Source of the DNA: DATGZX01 sp035296965
GTDB taxonomy: Bacteria > Planctomycetota > Planctomycetia > Gemmatales > Gemmataceae
Assembly (NCBI GenBank): GCA_035296965.1
Contig: DATGZX010000010.1
Coordinates: forward strand, 1 to 64,000
Length of the DNA stretch: 64,000 nt
Direction: 5' to 3'
Shown: piece by piece, positions 8,301 to 17,352 of the stretch
How positions within the stretch are numbered: position 1 is the stretch's first letter
Layout of the letters: the number at the start of each line of letters is the position of its first letter
Notes under the pieces: model-generated
Databases searched by the model: none
What the model saw: the letters and a program-made list of their open reading frames with translations, nothing else
What the model was told of the DNA's origin: nothing
Made by a program: the position numbers and the translations under genes

Positions 8301-9204
8301 GTACCTCGATGTGCTACATCGCCCCATCGACAACGTCGGCTCCCAGGCCTGGCTCCAAGCGTTGTCTCAGGGCACATCACGCACCGGCGTGGCCGCGGCC
8401 GTAGTCGACAGTGAAGAATCGGACGTCTTTATCGTCAACGCCCTGTATCAGCAGTACCTGCACCGCCCGGCCGACAGCGCGGGGCTGGCGCTCTTCACGG
8501 GCGAATTGCGGGCGGGAACGCCGAGGGAGGGCGTAATCGTCGCGCTGGTGGGATCGTCGGAATATGCCCAGGGCGTGGCCGGCGACCCGAATCAGCTCTA
8601 CGTGGAACAACTGTACCTGGACCTACTCAAGCGTCCCGTCGATGCCTCGGCCCTGGCCACCTTTACTGCCGCGCTCGACAACGGCTCCGAGACGCGACTT
8701 CAACTGGTGGATGCGATCCTGAGCAGTTCGGAATACCAAAGCGACGTGGTCGAGTCCCTCTATGAGACCTATTTGCACCGGGCCGCGGATGCAAGCGGTC
8801 TGACGTATTTCACGTCCATGTTGGCCGCCGGCGGGAGCGACGAGCAAGTTGCGGCAGCACTTGTGGGTTCCAGTGAATACAGCGAGGACAACGGCAGCAC
8901 CAGCGATGGCTTCCTCGCGGCGCTCTATGAAAATGCCTTGGACCGGCCGCTTGATGCCGTGGGGCTTGCCGCTTGGGATCAGGCCTTCGTGAAAGGCACA
9001 TCGCGCGCCGAGGTGGCGGCGCAAATTTTCGGCAGCAGCGAGTACTTGCAAGACCAGGTGAACAACTTCTATCCGCGGTTCCTGCGCCGACCGGCCGACC
9101 CCGCCGGCTTGGCTACCTTCGTCAACGACCTGCAATCAGGAGTACACGACGAAGGAGTCATTGCCGACCTGACCGTGTCCACGGAGTACTTTGCGCGGCT
9201 GTAG
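5365..9204 (+). CDS. Giant secreted glycine-rich beta-helix protein with DUF4214 repeats
   Basis: 1279 residues from ATG 5365 (AAGGTG upstream). The N-terminus is basic, then has LELESLESRLAPA, the LEPR-like tag found at the start of many large planctomycete surface proteins. Residues ~35-175 are beta-helix-like; ~175-770 are PGRS-like Gly-rich segments interrupted by repeated GGGIY(L/V)xxG(x)L strands, as in right-handed parallel beta-helices. Residues ~775-865 form a PKD-like beta-sandwich. Residues ~869-1279 are about eight DUF4214-type units (LYLDVLxRPVDxxGLxxW ... SSEY). Likely a cell-surface or exported protein. It is homologous over the first beta-helix part to the protein at 38592, and both follow a TPR-sulfotransferase. 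Confidence 0.85.
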   Translation: MFSLKRFFRMTVTPRKHSTHLELESLESRLAPAVFNPLPSTPDGAALSLRDAVEQSDSDTDSSNTINLLSGTYTLTDAAAGNLIIQDTANGVAAKTLTITFSGAGTAIIAGAPTWQDRLFQIVSAGGASVTVTMQNVTLEGGNAQNGGVLGGNAALGGGLLIDGGQVTLSNVGVVSNAAHGAAGSMGAAGAAGQAGGSGGSGNAAEGGGIYLASGALTITNSTINNNQVVGGQGGQGGAGGKGGNGAAGAAGVKGADGANGLNGTGVGVAGGDGQPGNAGGAGGNGTAGMPGGAGGIGGAGGNAEGGGIYVAAGKLTISNSSIIGNQAIGGIGGPGGNGDTGGNGGAGGNGGSGGNGGSAGKGGPGGLVGSGGNGGGGGKAGHGGFGGDGGAGGVGGTGGNAQGGGIFLASGTISLQSVTIQNNKAIGGAAGAGGAGHLGGVGGAGGRGGNGGKGGDPSSGSGGGGDTSGGGCCGGGTGGGGDTGGGCCGGGTGGGGTIGGGGGGTRGGGTFGGGGATGGGGTIGGGGGTGGGTGGGGGGTGGGTGGGGGNHHGLGGHGGHGAHGGVGGKGGAGGRGGVGGKGGKAYGGGIYVSNGALSLSAGSISANSVQGGVGGVGGVGGTGGKGGAGGVGGSGASGGPGLEGGNGGNGGNGGLGGKGGTAGSGGQGGNGGGAYGSPLYVVFGSSLVQTGTNLSDGTVQGGNAGLGGAAGTAGSGGPGGDGSAGGLGGSGPPSGTAGLAGVMSANGSAGLAGMAGQPGKAGTAHLTSTSVRGETINFTQGPDFSGAVATFSTSNPNEPVSDFMVAITWGGGLSSAGTVAPNSHGGFTVSGSHDYAAPGAYAITVTITPTVGDQATANTTADIGDAAQRLVAQMYLDVLGRPVDATGLAAWAGQLNAGSITADQVVQGLVSSQEYRVNLVQSMYQQLLHRPADVNGLATWVNFLNQGGTDQQLEANLLGSGEYFNNAGATNSGFLSALYLDVLHRPIDNVGSQAWLQALSQGTSRTGVAAAVVDSEESDVFIVNALYQQYLHRPADSAGLALFTGELRAGTPREGVIVALVGSSEYAQGVAGDPNQLYVEQLYLDLLKRPVDASALATFTAALDNGSETRLQLVDAILSSSEYQSDVVESLYETYLHRAADASGLTYFTSMLAAGGSDEQVAAALVGSSEYSEDNGSTSDGFLAALYENALDRPLDAVGLAAWDQAFVKGTSRAEVAAQIFGSSEYLQDQVNNFYPRFLRRPADPAGLATFVNDLQSGVHDEGVIADLTVSTEYFARL

Positions 9205-9420
9205 TGCATCTTCAAGGCTAACTAACTTCTGGGGTGCGAGCACGAGGCCAGAGAGAAACGCAAAGCAAATGGCGGAAACGAAAAATGTCAGGTTTTGTCA
9301 TGTAAAACGGGGGTAGGCAGACGACTTGTCTGATAAAAGAGCATTCTGCAAGTGACTCTTCTACAAAGGATTACATCGCAAATCGGACCTTGGCCCAATG
9401 GCAGTTCCACCTGACATTTG

Positions 9421-12400
9421 TCATGTGTACGAATTTACATGCTTCCAAGGATTCTGGGTCCTTGCCCCAAACCCAAAATCAAGGCTTGAGCACGCAGTAG
9501 GTTTTGGCGTTGCCGAGGAGGCCGAGCAGTGCCGTCTGCTCAGTCGCTGGAGAGAAGCCAGTGCCTCTTGCGTGAGCCTCGCCTCGGGAGCACCGCCCGC
9601 CAAGGTCTTCAACACATCCAGCGCCTCCGGCGTGGCAATGCGCTCCAGTACTTCGACGGCCCGAAGCGCCTGGATGGTCTTGGACGACGGCGGGCTCGTG
9701 TCCAGCTTCGTCAGCAACGTATCGGCGCGGCGGCGCACTTCCAACGAAGTGCTCTCTACCATGGCTTTGCGCAGTCCCGACTCGGCTAATTGTTCGAGCT
9801 CGTCCAGCGCGCGTTCGGCTCGCCGCCGGGTCGCAAAATCACTGTTGTCCAGGTCAGCGAGCAGTCGGCCGATGATTGCAGGATCAGGCGACTTGACGGG
9901 GCGCAGGAGCCTGGCAAGGAAGGCAACCTCTTGCCGCGCGGTCAGCGCGCACATCGCCTCATAAGCGGCAACCCCATCTTCGCCGGCCAGGTCGTGCCAC
10001 AGGTTTTCGTTGGTCGCTTTCGCGGTCTGAGGTTTCAGGACGCCCGTCGCGTCCCACACGAGCGCGGTGCCGTCCTCGCTACCGGAAATGATTCGCTGCG
10101 CATCGTGGGAAAAAACAATTGAGGTGACCTGCGCTTGATGACCGACGAACCGGCGCCGTTCCTTGCCGGTCAGCGCTTCCCAGAGGCGAACCGTTTGCTC
10201 CTTGTGATTCCACAAGCTGCCATCGGCGGTCGCCACGGTTCGGCCATCGAGCGAGAACGTAATATCGATAATCGGGTTTTCGTGCCCCTGCAAGCGGCGT
10301 AGCATCTGTCCGCTCGCGGCATCCCAGATATAGGCCATCCCTTCAGCGCCACCCGAAGCCGCGCGGCGGCCATCGGGTGAAAAGGCCACGCAATCGACGA
10401 TAACGCCGTTGATGCGGGGGTCCCCTTGCTTCGCTTCATGTCCCGTGAAGCAACAAATCTCCTTTCCGGTTGCGATCTCCAGAACGGCACATCTCCTGCC
10501 CGGCACTGCCAGCGTCTTGCCGCCCGGCGAAAACATCGCTCGAGGCATAAGCCCCCGGTAGTTAGGTACCACACCGATCTGCTTGCCCGTAGTGACGTTC
10601 CAGAGTTGCCCCGTCGGCAGGACGAGCGTCTTGCCGTCCGGCGCGAGATCGAGGCCGTAGTGCCATCCGTTCGTTTCGGCAAGCCGGCGTATCTCCTTCC
10701 CCCGGCGCCAATCCCAGACGCGGACGGTGCCATCGTAGCTGCACGACACCAACTCGGCTCCATCGGGCGTGAAGGCGAGGCCACTGACATGGCCCTGGTG
10801 TCCTTCGAGCCGCGCCTTCTCCTGATTTGTTTTCAGGTCCCAGAGGTATATGACATTGTCCTCGCCACCTGAGGCCAACGTCGAGCCATCGGGCGAGAGG
10901 GCAACTCGAAAGATCCTCCCCTCGTGCCCGCTTCGTTCCTGCTTGCGCTTCCCGGTAGCAAGATCGATCAGGTGGATGGAGGTGCCACTGCCGCCGGCGG
11001 CGAGGCTCTTGCCGTCCGGTGAGAACGTGACGGATTGCGCCGATCTTTCTGGCCCCGGCAATGGCCGGCTTTTCCCTGTCTGGAGGTCCCAAAGCCGGAG
11101 CGTGCTGTCCGTGGCTACTCCGCCTTTCATTCCCGGAGGATTGCCACTCGCGCCGGACGCCAACGACAAGCCGTCCGGCGAAAATGCCAAGCCCTGGATT
11201 GGTCCTAGATGGCCACGAAGTTGCTGGAGTTTTCGACCGGTCGCCACGTCCCAAACGTGGATCAGACAATCGTTTCCTCCCACGGCCAACATGCGGCCAT
11301 TGGGGGAAAAGAGGACGACATTGGGTTGATTGTGGCCCGGAAGAGTGTGGCGTACTTTGCCGGTCGCCGGGTCCCAAATGAAAACGCGCGAATCCTGAAA
11401 ACAGGCCGAGGCGAGCGATTTGCCGTCCGGTGAGAACGCGACGCTCTGAATCTGGCCAATGCGCGGCTGAGCACCCTGGGGCAGTTTGCTGAGCTGGTCT
11501 TCGTGGCCATTGAGTTGCTTGAGCACCGCCCCGGTGACTGCGTCAATTAGAAGGAGCGCGCCGTCGCTGGCCGCGCCAGCCAGCAATGTTCCATCCGGGG
11601 AAACGCTGCAGTGGTGCAAACCACCTTTGATCGGGAGACGCCTTACCTCCCGGCCGTCCGCCGTGGCCCAGATGACAACGCTTTCGCCCCCAGTCAGTAT
11701 TCGCTTGCCGCCGTCCAGGAAGGCCAGGGCATCCGCATTTTCGCCGAAAACGCCGAGGGGCCGACCGCTTTCAACTTCCCATTGCCGCACTCCATCGCTG
11801 CCCACACTGACAAGCCGTATCCCATCAGGGGAAAAGGCCAGACCGTAAAGCCAGCCAGCGTAGCGAAAGCGGATGGTGCCGAGGCGCGCCAACGCCCCGT
11901 CCGGCAGCGGGTCGCCGTAGCGGTCGGTGCGAATCTGTGTTTCGGCGGCTTCAAGCTTCTCGCCAGCCAGCGCAACGGGATGGGAACGGTCTTGCAAGTT
12001 CGCTTCCGGTTGCTGGATTGGGGACAAGGAATGGGCGCCGACACCCGCGCCCGCAACCAGGAGGCAACCCCCCAGCAGCCACATCGCCACGGCCTTAAAT
12101 TGGTTCAACCGCATTGATTTCAACATCGCCTGGGCAAGCTGCGCGCTGCGCTCGGACGCGACGGCGCCTGCCGTCATTCTGCTTCCGGCAAATGCGATGG
12201 CTCGATGAGCGATGCTCATGGCCAAGCCTGCGGGAAGAGCCGCCTGGGAAGGACTCTCCAGGAGCAGCGCGGTGGATAATCCAGCGGACAGGGTCAAACC
12301 CCGTGCTGCTAACCGCTTGCCGAGCAGCTCGCGGCCGCGTTCGACTCGACTTTTTAGCGTGCTCAAAGGCCAGTCAAGCTGGCGGGCGGCTTCGTCGCGC

Positions 12401-12900
12401 GTGGCGCCTTCCAGGTAACAGAGGACGAGCGGCGCCCGATACTTGTAGGGCAGGCGCGCCAACTCTTCATCGAGCACCGCGCGAAGCTCGCGACCCGTAA
12501 TTTCGGCCACAGGGTCTTGGGAATGTGGCGTTGGGGCCCTGCTCTCGTGCAACGCCCGGCGGATCGCGGCCGTTCGAGCATTCAGCGCCAGATGATATGC
12601 GACCTGGTGAAGCCAATTGGCAATCGATTTCTGCCAATGCCGGGATGCCGCTTTCGACGCGAGGACGAGAAACACCCCCTGGCAGACCTCCTCGGCATCG
12701 TGCCAGTTGTGCAGCGTTCGCCGGCAGACCTGTAGTACCATCGGCCCATGGCGGCGCACTAATGTCGCGAACGCGGCTTCGTCCCGCCTACGGGCGAAGC
12801 GGTGAAGGAGTTCGCGATCGCTCGTCCCGTCTTCGTCCTTCACGACGAGATTGCGGAGATGCTCCAGAATGTGACCGGTGCGCGTTGGGATCATGGGCAT
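9421..12900 (-). CDS. ECF sigma factor fused to membrane helix, WD40 propeller and HEAT-like tail
   Basis: 1159 residues from ATG 12900 (a second ATG is at 12894). Residues 1-~190 are an ECF sigma factor: ELLHRFARRRDEAAFATLVRR (region 2), DAEEVCQGVFLVLA, and a region 4 helix-turn-helix (LCYLEGATRDEAARQLDWP). A membrane helix follows near 275-297 (AMWLLGGCLLVAGAGVGAH). Then come about fourteen WD40 repeats (VAFSPDGKSLASA... IWDPATGK) and a C-terminal alpha-helical HEAT-like region. This is the Gemmataceae type of sigma factor in which a sensor domain beyond the membrane is covalently attached, so no separate anti-sigma factor is expected. Start of transcription lies in the divergent gap shared with the next gene. 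Confidence 0.88.
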   Translation of the reverse strand: MPMIPTRTGHILEHLRNLVVKDEDGTSDRELLHRFARRRDEAAFATLVRRHGPMVLQVCRRTLHNWHDAEEVCQGVFLVLASKAASRHWQKSIANWLHQVAYHLALNARTAAIRRALHESRAPTPHSQDPVAEITGRELRAVLDEELARLPYKYRAPLVLCYLEGATRDEAARQLDWPLSTLKSRVERGRELLGKRLAARGLTLSAGLSTALLLESPSQAALPAGLAMSIAHRAIAFAGSRMTAGAVASERSAQLAQAMLKSMRLNQFKAVAMWLLGGCLLVAGAGVGAHSLSPIQQPEANLQDRSHPVALAGEKLEAAETQIRTDRYGDPLPDGALARLGTIRFRYAGWLYGLAFSPDGIRLVSVGSDGVRQWEVESGRPLGVFGENADALAFLDGGKRILTGGESVVIWATADGREVRRLPIKGGLHHCSVSPDGTLLAGAASDGALLLIDAVTGAVLKQLNGHEDQLSKLPQGAQPRIGQIQSVAFSPDGKSLASACFQDSRVFIWDPATGKVRHTLPGHNQPNVVLFSPNGRMLAVGGNDCLIHVWDVATGRKLQQLRGHLGPIQGLAFSPDGLSLASGASGNPPGMKGGVATDSTLRLWDLQTGKSRPLPGPERSAQSVTFSPDGKSLAAGGSGTSIHLIDLATGKRKQERSGHEGRIFRVALSPDGSTLASGGEDNVIYLWDLKTNQEKARLEGHQGHVSGLAFTPDGAELVSCSYDGTVRVWDWRRGKEIRRLAETNGWHYGLDLAPDGKTLVLPTGQLWNVTTGKQIGVVPNYRGLMPRAMFSPGGKTLAVPGRRCAVLEIATGKEICCFTGHEAKQGDPRINGVIVDCVAFSPDGRRAASGGAEGMAYIWDAASGQMLRRLQGHENPIIDITFSLDGRTVATADGSLWNHKEQTVRLWEALTGKERRRFVGHQAQVTSIVFSHDAQRIISGSEDGTALVWDATGVLKPQTAKATNENLWHDLAGEDGVAAYEAMCALTARQEVAFLARLLRPVKSPDPAIIGRLLADLDNSDFATRRRAERALDELEQLAESGLRKAMVESTSLEVRRRADTLLTKLDTSPPSSKTIQALRAVEVLERIATPEALDVLKTLAGGAPEARLTQEALASLQRLSRRHCSASSATPKPTACSSLDFGFGARTQNPWKHVNSYT

Positions 12901-13320
12901 TCTCGCAGGAACGTTGAGCCACCCACTATAGTAATCAACAGCCGGCACGACTTGGCCGAAAAATTGTCGGAGGAGACTAATGCTTTGCGTGCGCGGCTTC
13001 TCCGACTATGCGAACACCTCGGCAAGAAAGGCAAAGCTGTGCTACGTCGGGAAAGCCGGCCGGCATGAAGATACGTGAACCCAAGCCGGATCCTTGCGAC
13101 ACGACCGACTTGGACATCTTGCCTGCCAAGTATCCAGAATAAGGATTCCAGTTTTGTTGAAATTGACCCATTCTCGATGGGTTGCGCCCTCCAGCTCACC
13201 GTACCGACCCCGGCTGTAGGTAATCACAAGTCTTGTAAGCTGCTCCTCGATGAAAACTGGCGGATTTACGCTCAGCCTGCCTTATATTGAGTAGAGAACG
13301 CTCACAGGGAGGCTCGAACC
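12901..13320. promoter_or_regulatory. Divergent intergenic region between two sigma-fusion genes
   Basis: 420 bases separate the divergent starts at 12900 and 13321 and must hold both promoters. A GGGAGG ribosome site lies at 13310-13315 for the plus-strand gene. No gene or confident promoter element is recognised; an ECF-type autoregulatory site might be expected here but could not be identified by eye. Confidence 0.4.
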
Positions 13321-16300
13321 ATGGCTGGCGGACGGCTGAAAGATGTTCTGCGACGCTTCAACCGGCAGCTCGCCGCTCCTGCGATCAGCGAATGGACTGA
13401 TCGCCAACTGTTGGAGCGCTTCGCCAGCCGGCGCGACGAAATGGCCTTTGCTTCTATCGTCCGGCGGCACGGTCCTTTGGTGCTGGGCGCGGGCCGGCGC
13501 ATCCTTCACCGCGACCAAGATGCGGAGGACGTGTTCCAGGCGACCTTTCTCATCCTGGCCCGAAAAGCTGCCTCCGGCCGTTGGCGGAAGTCGGTTGCCG
13601 GGTGGCTCTACTGCGTCGCTTCCCGGCTGGCGAGACGAACCAAGGCAAAAACCCTCCGGCAGCGCGAGCTACACAAGGAAGCAGGGACGGTATTAGCAAC
13701 GAGGGCGACCAGCGTTGAGGATCGTCGGGAGCTATACACGGTGCTGGACGAGGAGCTGAACCGTCTTTCGGACCGCTGCCGCGAGCCATTGTTGCTCTGT
13801 TATCTGGAGGGAAGGACCCGAGACCAGGCGGCGCGGCAGTTGGGCTGGTCGCTACGAACGCTGGAACGCCGCTTGGAAAAGGGGCTGAAGCTGTTGCGGG
13901 TACGTCTGTGTAGGCGGGGCATTGAGTTGCCGGTGGCGCTTTTGGCCGCGGGGTTGTCCCAGCAGGCGGCGTCGGCACATCTGTCCGTGGCAACAGTGGC
14001 TACCACGGTTGAGGCGGCGGTGGCATTCGGCTCGGGTGTCGCGACTGTCGGCGCTGCGATCTCGGCCACGGCAGTGGCACTGGCGGAAGGAGGGCTGAAG
14101 GCGATGGTCGTGACGAAGATGAAAATCGGCGTCGTGCTACTATTGGCGGCGAGCGTGGTGCTCGCCGGAGTTGGATTGGTGGGACACCGTTTGTGGAGTA
14201 CCGAACAGGCGAAAAAGAACCCGGCGGCAGAGGAAAGGACGGTGCCAACACTGGCAGCGGCAGTGTGGCCGGAAGGGACGACCGTGAAGGGGCGCGTCGT
14301 CGATCATCGAGGTAACGCGGTGGCGAATGCCGAGGTCTTGCTGTTGGGCAAGGAACACATCATTGTGGATGCCGAGCCCCGGACATGGTTTGTGCGGGAG
14401 GAAAAAGATCATTCAGACGCAAACGACGATCTAGCCCCTCCGTCAGTCCGCACCAATGCGAAGGGCGAGTTCACCATCAAGCGAAACAAAGGGACGGCGG
14501 ATCGCCTGGCGGTGATTGCGGAGGATCCCCTTCTTTGGACGATTTCCCGCAAGAATCTGAAGCAAGACGGATACGTTGAAATCAAGCTACCGCAGGCAGG
14601 CAGCCTTGCCATTAGCTGCAACTTGCCGGGCAAAGCGGCAAAGCAGCCAGTGAATATCGAACTACGGACCTTGGACGGCACAGATTGGGTTACCGACGTG
14701 CTCCGTTTTCATTCCGGGTCCTTTTCCGTGAAGAACCCGGGTGAAACGGTGTTCGAGCATTTGCCGCCTGGACAGTACGCTGTCGCGCGGGAGCAGCAAA
14801 CACAAACTGGAAAGAATACTGCGGAATTGACCGATGTGGATCGGCAGTTGGCAAAGGTCGAATCTAACAAGCGTGTCACTATCGGCTTCGAACGGAAAAT
14901 AGGCCGACCGCTCATCGGGCGAGTGAAGGGCCTGGAGAAAATCGATCTCCGCTATGCGCGCGTCACTATTCGTTATCCCGGCCCGGAGGAACAGCTTGAA
15001 CGGAGCGGACGACGTGAAAGATTCTTCACGGCGTTTGACGTCCTACCAATCACATCGGATGGTCGGTTCACGACCGATCCGATTCCGCCTGGCAAGTACT
15101 ACCTCGACCTCTTCGCTATTTGCTCATCGACACCCGATCAATCGAGCGGGGAATCGGACTTCAACGCGTGGTTGCTGTTCACGGTGCCAGAACGAGGCGA
15201 CATGCCAAAAATCGAGGTCGTTGCGAAGCCCAACACTCGCAAAGCTCCACTCCCAACCACGAACTGTGTGCGCGTCGTCGACGAAGCCGGCAAGCCGTTG
15301 CCGGCGATGCAAGCCACGATCCATGCCGGCAAGGCCGGATATGGCCGCTGGGCCAACGGCCGCGACGGGGTTGTTGGCTTCGATACTCTACGAACCGTTC
15401 CTGACGCCGATGCGGTTGACGTGCTCGTGCGGGCCGACGGCTACGCTACAGCCGTCACACGGTTCGAGAGCCAGGAGCGCAATCAGCTGCGGCAAGGCAA
15501 AGCCACGATCACCATGCAGCGCGGCCACAAGGTGGAACTTAGCTTTCGTTTGCCCCAAGGGATGACCTGGCCCAGCGGCGTGCTGCCGGAAACATACTTT
15601 GAAGACTATCAGGACTATGTCCGTATGATGCGGAATCCGGACAACCGTCAGTACGTGGAAACCGGGGACTTCAACATGCTCAACGTGCGCCCGATTAGCC
15701 CGGGGCGGTTCGAGCTTCGGGTTACGCCCGAAACCCCGCCCTTCCACGTGGCCATTCAGGCACCTGGCTTCATGCAATACTTTGAGAGCGGCCCTTTCCG
15801 GCTAGCCGACGCGAAGGACGGTAAGCTTGAAATTGTCGTGCCGCGGCCGGCGGGGCTGGACGTGCGTTTTGACCCGGCCGTCAAAAACGCCGAAGACGCA
15901 CCGTTCAAGGGCGCGCTTCTGCAGGTCATGTGGCGCATTCCGGGAACGACGGGCTCTTTTTCAATAGTCGCAACGAAGGATGTGACCTCGGCGAACGACG
16001 AGTTCAAACTGACCGATCTTGCGCCCGGCACGTATCAGGTCGACGTTTATACAAGCCCTAAACGCGATGCTGAGGCGGTGCTTCGCGGCGAGATCAATCC
16101 CGGCTACTTCCGCGATTTAAGAGAACTCACTTTGAACCAAGCGCAGTCAGAATCGGTTCGCTTCCGCTACCAACCACCTGATCCCAATGCGTTTCGCGGT
16201 CAACGCACCGCTTTGTTGCGCTTCCGCATGCCGGACGGAACGCCGGCAAAAGACCACCGCTTGAAGGTTGGCTACCACGACGGCCACTATGGGTACTTGC

Positions 16301-16941
16301 CTGTGTTCTCCGGAAGTATTCCCGACTCCGGTACTCTCACGCTTAAGGGCCTAACGGATCGGGTCGCGCACCCTTCAGCCTATCGCTCGTACAAGGTCGA
16401 GGTTGATGACGAGTTGGTGGGCTCCTTCGGCTTCACGAAGGAGCAGCTGGCGCAGGAATTTGACTTCCAATTACCACCCCGAGCCGGTGACCTGGCGCCG
16501 GATGTCGAGCTGCGAGCAATTGCCAGCGGCACACCGATGCGGCTCAGCAGCCTGCGCGGCAAGATCGTGTGCCTGGAATTCTGGGCTACGTGGTGTGGCC
16601 CCTGTCAACCGGCAATGGCGAAACTGAGCCGGTTGGCCGAGGAGCACGGCGCCGCCTGGAAAGACCGCGTGGCCATCGTTCCCATCAGCATTGACGCTAA
16701 GCCGGAACGGGTCAAGTCACACGTCGCGCAACGTGGCTGGAACCGGTTGGAGCATTACTGGGCGGGGAAGAGTACTCGCTCCGATTTCGACGCGCCGGCT
16801 GCTCGAGCGTTCGTCGTGTGGGGTGTCCCCACAGCCATTCTTGTTGGCCGCGATGGGCGAATTCTGTGGCGCGGCCACCCGTTGGACGAAACCGGGGGGC
16901 AGAATCTGCAGTCGCGGATCGAGGCCGCGTTGAAGAAGTGA
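13321..16941 (+). CDS. ECF sigma factor fused to membrane helix, Cna-B/carboxypeptidase-like domains and TlpA thioredoxin
   Basis: 1206 residues, ATG 13321 with GGGAGG upstream. Residues ~20-195 are an ECF sigma factor (LLERFASRRDEMAFASIVRR, DAEDVFQATFLILARKA, LCYLEGRTRDQAARQLGWS). A membrane helix is at ~262-285 (IGVVLLLAASVVLAGVGLVG). Next are repeated carboxypeptidase-regulatory/Cna-B-like beta domains from ~317 (VKGRVVDHRGNAVANAEVLL). Residues ~1055-1206 are a TlpA/ResA thioredoxin with WATWCGPC (Cys1092, Cys1095) and the cis-Pro segment WGVPTAIL. So a cytoplasmic sigma factor is linked to an exported redox domain. What the thioredoxin reduces or senses is unknown; redox control of the sigma part is inference. 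Confidence 0.88.
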   Translation: MAGGRLKDVLRRFNRQLAAPAISEWTDRQLLERFASRRDEMAFASIVRRHGPLVLGAGRRILHRDQDAEDVFQATFLILARKAASGRWRKSVAGWLYCVASRLARRTKAKTLRQRELHKEAGTVLATRATSVEDRRELYTVLDEELNRLSDRCREPLLLCYLEGRTRDQAARQLGWSLRTLERRLEKGLKLLRVRLCRRGIELPVALLAAGLSQQAASAHLSVATVATTVEAAVAFGSGVATVGAAISATAVALAEGGLKAMVVTKMKIGVVLLLAASVVLAGVGLVGHRLWSTEQAKKNPAAEERTVPTLAAAVWPEGTTVKGRVVDHRGNAVANAEVLLLGKEHIIVDAEPRTWFVREEKDHSDANDDLAPPSVRTNAKGEFTIKRNKGTADRLAVIAEDPLLWTISRKNLKQDGYVEIKLPQAGSLAISCNLPGKAAKQPVNIELRTLDGTDWVTDVLRFHSGSFSVKNPGETVFEHLPPGQYAVAREQQTQTGKNTAELTDVDRQLAKVESNKRVTIGFERKIGRPLIGRVKGLEKIDLRYARVTIRYPGPEEQLERSGRRERFFTAFDVLPITSDGRFTTDPIPPGKYYLDLFAICSSTPDQSSGESDFNAWLLFTVPERGDMPKIEVVAKPNTRKAPLPTTNCVRVVDEAGKPLPAMQATIHAGKAGYGRWANGRDGVVGFDTLRTVPDADAVDVLVRADGYATAVTRFESQERNQLRQGKATITMQRGHKVELSFRLPQGMTWPSGVLPETYFEDYQDYVRMMRNPDNRQYVETGDFNMLNVRPISPGRFELRVTPETPPFHVAIQAPGFMQYFESGPFRLADAKDGKLEIVVPRPAGLDVRFDPAVKNAEDAPFKGALLQVMWRIPGTTGSFSIVATKDVTSANDEFKLTDLAPGTYQVDVYTSPKRDAEAVLRGEINPGYFRDLRELTLNQAQSESVRFRYQPPDPNAFRGQRTALLRFRMPDGTPAKDHRLKVGYHDGHYGYLPVFSGSIPDSGTLTLKGLTDRVAHPSAYRSYKVEVDDELVGSFGFTKEQLAQEFDFQLPPRAGDLAPDVELRAIASGTPMRLSSLRGKIVCLEFWATWCGPCQPAMAKLSRLAEEHGAAWKDRVAIVPISIDAKPERVKSHVAQRGWNRLEHYWAGKSTRSDFDAPAARAFVVWGVPTAILVGRDGRILWRGHPLDETGGQNLQSRIEAALKK

Positions 16942-17166
16942 TAGCCGCGCAATTGTAGTGCCGTTTTCGCGGTTCAAATCCCACCAGCCACTCTCTAGGA
17001 AATAGTGAGACTTGTGGCTCATCCGGTAACCTTGGCCATCAGGGATGTCCTCGGAACGGATTGCGAATCATCCCCTCGCCCTCCGCATTTCCAAATCCCT
17101 GCCCTTTGGGGACGTAGTTGTGCACTACCGGGAGGAGTGACTATAGCAGGTAAAATGCCTCCATCG
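16942..17166. other. Intergenic region with a possible tRNA 3'-end remnant
   Basis: GGTTCAAATCCCACCAGCCA near 16971-16990 resembles a tRNA T-arm and CCA end, but the T-stem pairs poorly and no other tRNA part is present. Otherwise no gene is seen. Confidence 0.25.
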
Positions 17167-17352
17167 CTAGAAAAATCCAACAGGGGAACTGCTACCAATG
17201 CTGCAGAGAGCCAGGGTGGCTGGTTCAGGGACACTGGCAGAGTCAATGGGGCTAAAGATTTGCCCATCCCTCCCAGCGATGAAGGAGAAATAGGGGAACC
17301 TGAATCCCTCATCGTTCCTCGTCCAATCGCCCGTCGGGCCGTGTGCCCTCAT
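17167..17352 (-). pseudogene. Fragment of a PEP-CTERM protein gene
   Basis: The frame ends with SVPEPATLALCSIGSSSPVGFF, which is the PEP-CTERM sorting signal: VPEP motif, hydrophobic helix, then normally a basic WRRR tail. Here a TAG stop follows GFF and the next codons read RWRH, as if a nonsense change had removed the basic tail. Nothing upstream resembles the body of a secreted protein (the acylase ends there), so this is a gene remnant. In intact proteins the signal is cut by an exosortase; none is in this window. Confidence 0.55.

Noticed and set aside
16960..16995. tRNA-like 3' end after the TlpA fusion gene
   Set aside because: The T-stem mispairs at three of five positions and no anticodon arm is found; kept only as a weak note.
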